Source: Apostichopus japonicus
Lineage: Eukaryota; Echinodermata; Holothuroidea; Aspidochirotida; Stichopodidae
Reading direction: 5' to 3'
Length of the DNA: 64,000 nucleotides
NCBI RefSeq assembly: GCF_037975245.1
Contig: NC_092580.1
Coordinates: 31,950,001-32,014,000 of the forward strand
The position numbers and the translations under genes are program-made. Of this stretch, positions 55,957 to 64,000 are shown piece after piece. The notes beneath the pieces were generated by a model that did not search any database, was not told where the DNA came from, and saw only the letters and a program-made list of their open reading frames with translations. Position 1 is the first letter of the stretch; every line of letters starts with the position of its first letter.

Positions 55957-57257
55957 AAAAATCCTAACAGGTATAAATACACTTCAATCATATAGAAATG
56001 CACAAATTACAGTTGTCTACATTGTCAAAATAGACTGAAAATGTCGTTCGAAAATGCGAATTCCTTTTTTTCCCCGTTGGCAAAACATCTTTCCTTCAAT
56101 TCGTGTCAAAAATAAACATCCATCTTCAGAAATCATACAACAAAATCACGAGAAATGGTAATTTTATTTAATTAAATACTATTCTTAAAGATCAAATTTA
56201 GGTTAACGGTTCGACAAACTCCACAGTCGGACAATGTTATAACATCATCACCTGCGTGTGTTCATGACGCTCGAAACAAACATCGAGTGTCTGATTTTCT
56301 TCTTGCTCAAATTATTCATGTGTTTGCTTCCAAGCCTTCCCCCTATTTGTTACAAAGTAGTCAAATATGAAATATTAGTCGCTTAAACTTTCCTATACAA
56401 CAATGAAAGAAAAAGCTCAATCGGCGATTTTTATATATTTGCAGAACTGCCAGTAAAGTGGTTTTCATTGAAATATTGAAGCCTAACCGATCGGAAGCCA
56501 ATTATTTTATTATACTGGACTTTTAAGGACCATTCACGAATGTATATGTTTAATTAAAACATTTAAAGTGGAGTTAAGTCACTAATAGCTCATCTTCAAT
56601 CCAAATATTCTGTGATTACATTTAAATGTTAAAAGGTAAGAAGAATTAGCTTGGCAAATATATGCATATACACGGCGTTACCGCCTAGCGCGTTAATATC
56701 TATTTATCTTTTAATCGAAAACTTAATGTCAATTTTGTGATTGTTGCTTTCAGCTGAAAATAACTTTATAGAAAAGAAAAGTATGAGCTTTATCTCAAAG
56801 TAACTTTATTATTCTAAACGTTGTGTCCCTCAGAAAGAACGATCTAATATCTTTGCGTTGTTAAAAATTGATGTATTGATGAGTTTTCACAGTGCTTTAA
56901 AATGAAGGAGATATCTTAATTTATACATCAAAAGCATCGTGTGACGCAGCAATTCAATACGAATAAAATGAATTCAAAGAATAATGTTGTTCTCATTTTG
57001 ATTAATTCATCGGTTTTATGTTGATGGAGGCATGATCATACTATGAACTTCAAATGTACCCTCTTAATATATAAATAAATCATAAATGTCTCACTCAATT
57101 TACTGTTTGGGAGGGTTCAGAGTGATGACTTCTATTAGGAGTAAATTTCAATACTTTATATGAGAGTGAAATTTTACAAAAAGTATCTACATAAAGCAAA
57201 AAATTTCTTCTTAGTCTTTCAATTTATTGTGGTTGATATTACGCAGTAAGTGAAATT
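55957..57257. other. 5' flank of GPCR copy 3 and spacer
   Basis: Homologous to 44940-47681 and 52274-53655, also without the 1.37-kb insertion (ATACACGGCGTTACCGCC near 56670 is the empty site). Confidence 0.75.
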
Positions 57258-58606
57258 TACTCCTGAAGAGAAGATTTCTTCTGTACTTCAGGCATTACAG
57301 TGACATTATTTACATCATTATTTACAAACTTTGAGATTATATTAGTGAGGATTCCCTCATTCGTATGAATCGTTGACAAACCAGTTCTTTGTTTCAACCA
57401 AATCGGAACATTTTCGAAATATGTGCTTTAAGTTTACGATTTACTGTCAACCCCAATAAGGGATTAATCGCGGAATTGACATTCAGGAAAATATACACAA
57501 TTTGCCACCTTAACGTACCATCTATTGGTTGAAACAATACCTCCCAAAGAAGAGATCCATAATATGGAAAGCCGCAGATTAGAAAACCGGCAACATACGC
57601 AAACAGCTTCGTGGCAGCATTTCTTATAACTCTTTTCTGATATGAATATTCACTGATGCACAAATGACGTACTTGTATGTTTCCGTAATTGCTTTTGATG
57701 TTGCTTGTTGTCGGAATGATCAGCGTTATACCCAGAAGGGTCCTTCGACGCTTGATGGAAACAATTTTTGTTGAGGAATCAGTTGGATCCGACGACACTG
57801 ACTTTCGTCGCTTCTCATCTCTCATATTTAACTTTAATTCTTCATTTCTCTCTTCTCGACTTTTAAATACAAACAATTGTCTCTTCAAGGTGACAGCGAA
57901 TGTTATGTCTACAATAAGCATCGTTAAGAGTGGTATAGTTGTGTTGAATATGAGTTGTACCAAGATATGATCAGTGTATATGTCAACACATCTTGGTCGT
58001 TACCTGATAACTTTAATGGTTTCAAAACTTCCGATAAAATATAGTACATAGACGCAAACATAGCTCTAATGAACCAGGTAATAAGTGTGTACAGGTGCTT
58101 TCTTTTGGCCGACTGATTGGAATTATAGCTAAGCGGATTGATAACCATTTTTAATCTATCGATACCGATCAATATGACAGTGAATATCGACATGAACAAG
58201 CATAAATCCCCTACCATATAGAAAGGTATAAAATAAGAAGAAGGAATGTTGTAGGAAACTATAGAGTTATCAAGAATGAGCCTAACTGGTTGTATTAAGG
58301 ATCCGATTAAAAAATCGCAGAGTGCTAAGTGAATTATGAAGGCATTGAATGGTATTGTTCGAAGGTCTGGAGCGACGACAAAGGCCATAAGCAGAACACC
58401 GTTTGCAAAACTTATTAATTTATAAACTTATTAAAGACAGTTAACAAAAGGTTTATCCAAAAGATGAAATCAACTCCTTGCGCAGTCGTTGGTCGTCCTT
58501 CTGTGCAGTTGCAATCAAATGGGCTATTCATCTCCAAGGAATCGAAATGAACCGCTGTTCTCAGCATTCTTCTTGAATCAGAATGTTTTTTGGTAAAAGT
58601 GTTCAA
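57258..58606 (-). pseudogene. Second rhodopsin-class GPCR (GPCR-B), near full length with broken frame
   Basis: Starting at about 58606, a possible N terminus with sequon and TM1 (FIFWINLLLTVF) runs into a stop at about 58415. The next frame (from 58388) carries TM1-TM2 (ANGVLLMAF, ALCDFLIGSL), TM3 with IGIDRLKMVINPLSY (Asp-Arg-Leu in place of Asp-Arg-Tyr) and TM4. Between 57924 and 57963 the frame changes, and TM5 (TTIPLLTML), TM6 (LFAYVAGFLICGFPYYG) and TM7 (NVNSAINPLLGLTVNR) follow. An early TGA at 57394 removes the tail that the truncated relics keep. Two frame breaks plus the lost tail suggest a pseudogene. Sequence errors or a spliced gene are alternatives, but no intron-like borders were seen. 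Confidence 0.75.
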
Positions 58607-60040
58607 ATCGCTTCTGGATATTTAACGTCAAAATATTGACGATGTGACAACATTGATTGTGAGGCTATACATCGTGTTCTTTATTTTGCGTTCGAAATTA
58701 GTTGGAAATGATTGAAATTACCCAACCATTTGATACGTAGAACCGTAACCTAATAAACTGATGAAATGTCTTTAACAACGAAACAAAATTCAACAAGAAG
58801 TTGATGTTACATTGCCAGGTTGGCGCAAACTCAAAACTTCTCAAAAATATACCTTACTGCCATTCTCCAAGTTAAAACAATAAATTATATCGATCGAGTA
58901 AAAAAGTCCATCACACGAAAAACAGTTAGTATAGCAGTAGTTCTTAGCTTTCATATAATTATTTCACTTGTGTAGATATACGGTTTGTCCCATTTTGACG
59001 AGAAACTGAGGAACAATGTGAGATTCATGCAAAGGCAGAGGATAAGTCAAATTCAAGGTGATATTTAGTTCGAAATGAAAACTCAAGCAAATGGATTTAC
59101 TCCCAAAGATTTTATCGTCGATTTGTAACATCAAAATGGTTGAAACTGCAGACTCATCGGTTTCACCAGCATTAAAAACTGTTCAAGATATTCCTAAATT
59201 TATATATAGTATAGGCTACATGTATTTTAGATAAAGGTTTACATTTTAGTAGGCTATAGGCTCATGTATATAGTCTTCGTTAGGCACCGTTTGTTTATTA
59301 GGAAACAAAATGCATTGTTGTATTTACTTATTTGTTTACATATTGATTTTATTTGATTTCTTAGGTGTCGGGAATCTTTGCAAACGTTGATGAAAATGGA
59401 TACAGGCTGCATCCTTTAACAAAGAAAACTCACGATGCTGTTAATGGGTTTCAACCCAGGAAGTGGATTTTTACCTCAAGACATTTACCACATTATTAAG
59501 AACGTTGTATATTAGTTCAACTGTAGGCATGCTATAGTAGTATAAACTTGAAGTCCATTGTTTGGTCATACAATCATTGAAATAGACCTATTTTTTCATT
59601 CATCAAATGCTAATTGAGGTGACTGCGAAGTAAATTTCAATTACCGACGCATGACTGTTTTATCAAACTGATTTTAAGAGGTACACGCCTTTCTAGCATG
59701 GCTATACATGAGTTATACATTGTACTTCCAGTCACGAAATGGTTCTTTTTCTGTGGAATATACTTTAAAGTGATTCCGTGCATACCGAAAAGGAAAAAAA
59801 AAACATGTTTGTTCAAATCCAGAGGCATGGAGTAAGAGAATACATGAGTGAAATCTGCCTTCAGCGGATACCATTTTGGATACTATTATAGTATTACCGT
59901 AATATCTATGAGCAAGCTTCTCCAATGGGTCAATCAAAAGTTAAAGTGAGACTCATTTTAGAGTGAGCTCTGCCTTCGTTCTGGCAGTCAAGCCTTGACG
60001 CCTAAAATCGTAACGAATTAATTTAGCTTATATATTTAAC
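58607..60040. other. Intergenic, no supported gene
   Basis: A/T-rich DNA. No exon or RNA gene recognised. Confidence 0.55.
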
Positions 60041-60671
60041 CAGTGGCGTGCCGAAAGGCAGAGAGAGGGGGGGGGGGGGGGCATCTGCCATCGCCAGTCG
60101 GGGGAAATGGTTCAGTGGAGGGGAGAAGGGGTTCAGTGGGTAGGGGATGGTTCAGCTGGGAGGAAATGGTTTAGTCGGGGGGGGGTGTAGTTTGGCCAGG
60201 GGAATTTTTGCATTAGCCATTACTACGTACGCATCAGAATGCGTGATTTTGACTTCTAAATATTCCTCTTTTACTTTGTCGGGAAGGTAGCGAAGCTCCC
60301 TATATGGGAACCGGCTTCAGTGACCCCAGGGCAGCATATAAAATCTTTGATTCCCCTCTGGCCTTTTCATAAAGTTTCACCTCTACCTAAATCAGTCGGG
60401 AAAAATGTGAATGTATAATTAATTATTACCACACTTTCTTCCCTTTACCGCCTACTTATATTGACCTAACTTTTAATATAAATATGCCTCAGATTGCACT
60501 GTTTGAATTTTAATTTCCCCCGGCTTTAATGGCCCCAAAGGCAGCACCCCTCAGTTCATAAAATCGTGGCCCTCCCACAAAGTTTCAGGCCTCTACTTAT
60601 ATGCTTTGGAGATAGTTTGAATTTGATCCTACCACCCCCTCCGACCAGTTAAAATCCTACAAACGCCACTG
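60041..60671. mobile_element. MITE-like relic with CAGTGGCG termini
   Basis: It begins with CAGTGGCGTGCC and ends with AACGCCACTG, so CAGTGGCG is a short inverted repeat like that of the hAT-like element at 11812-12175. G runs lie near the left end. The flanks share only TTAAC, so no reliable 8-bp duplication is seen. Confidence 0.6.
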
Positions 60672-63600
60672 AGTTAACCTTTTCCTATAGTGAGAATTTG
60701 AGGGAATGCAACATTCCATGACAGTAGGCTAATGTTGTATCGCAAACTATCAGAATTTCTGTTTTCGTTTTAATGCTTTATATATCTATAAAGGTAGTGG
60801 CCTTTCTACAAATTCTTTTGAGATGAGGAAGGGCAAGAATTATCCTGTTGCTGTATCCCACGTATAATTGAGACGTTTCTTCATCTCCTTACTAGAAGTT
60901 AATGATCTCTCACCCCGTTTCCTCTGTAACCACATGACGGATCAGATACTGTAGGCTGACCCAGAGCCCAATGCCACCTTGGATTATGGGCGGCCAATAG
61001 TTTTTTTTGCCCTCATTCTCAATTTCATTGGGCGTACAGTATCCACAAAGCAACGGGTTATCATTTAGTAATTTGTGACAAAACGATCCTTTTGAGACGT
61101 TTTCACTCATGTAGTTCTTCTACGTGCCGCATTTGAATGTAAATTGTCTCATACTCAACATTAATATGTCCATATCAAATGAACTAAAAGAAAAAATGGC
61201 AAGACAAAATACACAATGACATCAAACATATTTTCAACCTGTATTTAATTGTGTAAAGATTTTACCATAGGCCAATAACTAATCATTTTTTACCACAGTT
61301 TGGTATATGTCAAACTTCCTCCAAATATACATACATACATACATACACACATACGTACATACATATATGTATTTATATATGTATATATTTACGGCCTATG
61401 GTACAGTAACACAGAGATTGTCTGTAGATTCAGGAATATCAATGTTGACGACCAAGTTTTAAGCTTAACAATGAGTGCCTACTAATCCGTTAGAAAAAAC
61501 AGTAAACTATGAAATTTCATTTACAATTAAAGGTAGCATATACTATGAAAGGTACCATGCACAATTAAAGGTAACATAAACATTTCATGGTAACATAAGA
61601 AATTGAATGTACCATATACTATTAAAGGTAAATTACCTGTCTGCAAGGTTACATATCAGAAAGCTCAGGTTTTCAAATAATGTATAAGAAATGAAACAGA
61701 CTTTTTTGCTTTTAAATATCAGAACACAAAAACAAGTTCATCATAAGAGATACTGTGTGATGTATGTTGTGATTTTTTCCCCACACTTATAAACAAACAA
61801 AAATAAAATGTGGAACAATCTTTTTGTTGCTTATCAAAAGCAGAGTTGGGGTCTTCATATTTCACAATTCCATTGTTAGTTCCCTTTGGCCATGGCAATA
61901 TATTTCTTCCCCTGCATTCTAACCTACTTACCACAGATTTGTACTACAAGTATGACAGTATGGGTACAAGTACAGTAATGTAAGTTGAATTTTCATTGAT
62001 ATTGAGTATGAGTACAATGCTGAGGCTCTAAGCATGAGTATATACACTGTACTTAATTTTTGCATTAGAATCTGTACTTGATTCCAACATGCCTAGTAAG
62101 AGTACAAATTAACCAGAATAAGTAAGTAATGAACTAAACAAAAATACCGATGCAAGCGTAAGCTGTTGTTTACACTATTATGTGGTATTTGAACACAGAT
62201 AACGTACCACATACTGTGGATGCAGTGGAATGTGCTAAACTCTTTGAGGGGATTAGAATAATCATACATCAAACAGGAATCACAGAGAACTGAAAAATTA
62301 ACATCCCTATTAAGAATAACTTCAATAAGAGTTCACTATCATTGTAAATAGAAACAACTAAACAAGCCTTGTATGTGTACACAGATTTCATAGGTGTATA
62401 AAAAAAGAATCTGGTTTAAAAACAAGGTATTATAAGATCATTAATTCATTATCATAATAGAAAAGTGGCAATTACAAACATACTATTATTTCATTGATTC
62501 TCAAACGTGGCCAATCTGAACAACATTTCTCAGCTGCTTTAAAGAAGAAAAAAATGTACTGACGGTTTAGTCAAGAACAGCTCTTACAAGCAGTGACATT
62601 GATCATACAAAATCTTAGAAAAACCCTTCTATTTCTAGGAAACAAAAATCTACTATTGAAGATACTTTATAGTATTAAGAAATTATAAGCACTGATGCTT
62701 CTATGGCTACTAAACAGAACATTCTAACTTTCCTCCAGTGAAATCTGTCTGAATGAATGAGAAAACAGTACTTAATCTTTTTTATCAACTACTTAACCTG
62801 ATGGAAAAAATGTTCATTCAGTGAAAACTATTGTTTCCCTATTTTTCAAGTGCAGCCACACACTTGAAGCAGGTAGTTGCATTTCATAATATTCCACTTT
62901 TCACCAATATCAGTGAATTTAAATCAGTCAGTCCCAATACTCATGCAACAAACCCAACATACTAATAGATACAGTACTAAGTAATATTTCATTGTGACAA
63001 GTTTCACTGCAAACAAGACCTATAGCTGTCAATTCTTACAGTAACAAAATCCTAAAATGTTATGACTAGATTTCAAATACACCATGCATCATTCAGAAAT
63101 ACTGTCTGGGTATATCACAAAAGCAGGTTATAACTTAAAAGCAGGATATACTGTACCTTAATAGTGAAAGTTGAATCATTAGTTATGTCTGCTTTAAACT
63201 TAACATAATTGAAATTCTGAGTTGTTAGTTTAGTAGTAATACATGGAAGCAATACTCTCAAATCTCAATGTCTAAGTAATGCAATGAAAATTATGAAAAA
63301 CTGTTCTGTATGAAGAATAATTGTACATGAAAGCTTATCAGCCAGTCCCAGGCAGGTGTAGGTGTCTGGTCTGCTTAAACGTGATGCACCTATTCTACCA
63401 TTATTGTTGAGTTTCTTCAATCGTTCAGTAGGATGTCACAAAGGCTGCCGAATATTGCTGTTGGCATAGTATCCATTAAGATGTGAGTAAAAGTTGTTGA
63501 AGTCTGTTGAGGTTTCAAGTACATTTCCAACCAATAACGTGAAGTACAGTTACAGCAGGGTTGATTGGTACTGGAGAAATCAGTTTCTTGTTATCATAGT

Positions 63601-64000
63601 TGCTTCGATTACCAAAGAGTTGTGGTACACCTGTGTTAGTTGATCAGCAGGCCTAGTGCTCCATGTTTTGGGCCGATGAGTATGTGGTCATTATTTTTGC
63701 ATTTCAATGTAGATAGTACAGTTCTGTATTTGCTTTGACATCTATGGCAAGTTGTTACAGAAGTATTCATCATGTACAAAAGACGATTATTATGGTACTT
63801 CCAAGGTAGTTAAATTTCCCAGCATGTTACCCTGTTCTGCTTACTCAATGTATTACGAAAAAAATTACAATCCATCAACTTAAGTAACATCGTCAAAACG
63901 TGATAACTTTCTCGCTTAATCCAACTTGTTTCATGTTCTCCTCAGTTCGAAGATGTTACCTAGGTTTAGGCTAGGCTACGAGGCCTTAACCTAGCTTAGT
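60672..64000. other. Unassigned A/T-rich DNA
   Basis: No supported gene. A (CATA)n/(TA)n microsatellite lies at 61328-61389, and a short series of AATTAAAGGTA-type repeats at 61525-61630. It may include UTR or intron of a gene beyond the window, but nothing in the sequence shows this. Confidence 0.5.

Overview
This is animal (metazoan) nuclear DNA: A/T-rich, intron-containing, full of SINEs, MITE-like elements, foldback elements, minisatellites and homopolymer G/C runs. The OTUD5 gene structure, an expansion of intronless receptor genes, foldback elements resembling the sea-urchin TU class and the style of the repeats point to a marine deuterostome invertebrate. An echinoderm, possibly a sea cucumber, is my best guess, but the species cannot be fixed from the window.

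Layout. (1) 1-19,250 holds no convincing protein gene. It contains a TIR/foldback element (74-466), a second foldback element (542-1123) caught inside a dispersed repeat whose uninterrupted copy lies at about 9961-10228, two tRNA-derived SINEs, a LINE-like 3' tail, a hAT-like MITE (11812-12175) and low-complexity tracts. (2) 19,251-38,408 (minus strand) is a complete nine-exon OTUD5 (DUBA-type deubiquitinase) gene. I reconstructed all nine coding exons with GT-AG junctions and consistent phase: 1740 nt, 579 residues. Its introns are loaded with tandem repeats, SINEs and transposons. The most striking is a 13-unit array in intron 3 whose unit is built from the end of exon 3 and its own 5' splice site. 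(3) 38,409-43,000 contains another foldback element with an 8-bp target duplication and a (TCCA)n microsatellite of about 0.9 kb. (4) 43,046-58,606 (minus strand) is a segmental tandem array: three intronless, near-identical rhodopsin-class GPCR genes, each followed on its 3' side by a U2-snRNA-like fragment and, in the copies 2 and 3, by a truncated 3' end of a second GPCR. The most complete version of that second GPCR sits at the far end (57,258-58,606) with broken reading frames. A 1183-bp piece of this array is triplicated with apparently perfect identity, and one copy carries a 1.37-kb hAT-like insertion that itself contains another element. (5) 58,607-64,000 has only a MITE-like relic, small microsatellites and unassigned A/T-rich DNA.

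OTUD5 is a conserved housekeeping/signalling enzyme. The GPCR block is a young, lineage-specific expansion. Its receptors retain W6.48 and P6.50 but lack D3.32, R3.50 and the N-P of NPxxY, so they are atypical class A receptors. The two gene blocks share no evident function.
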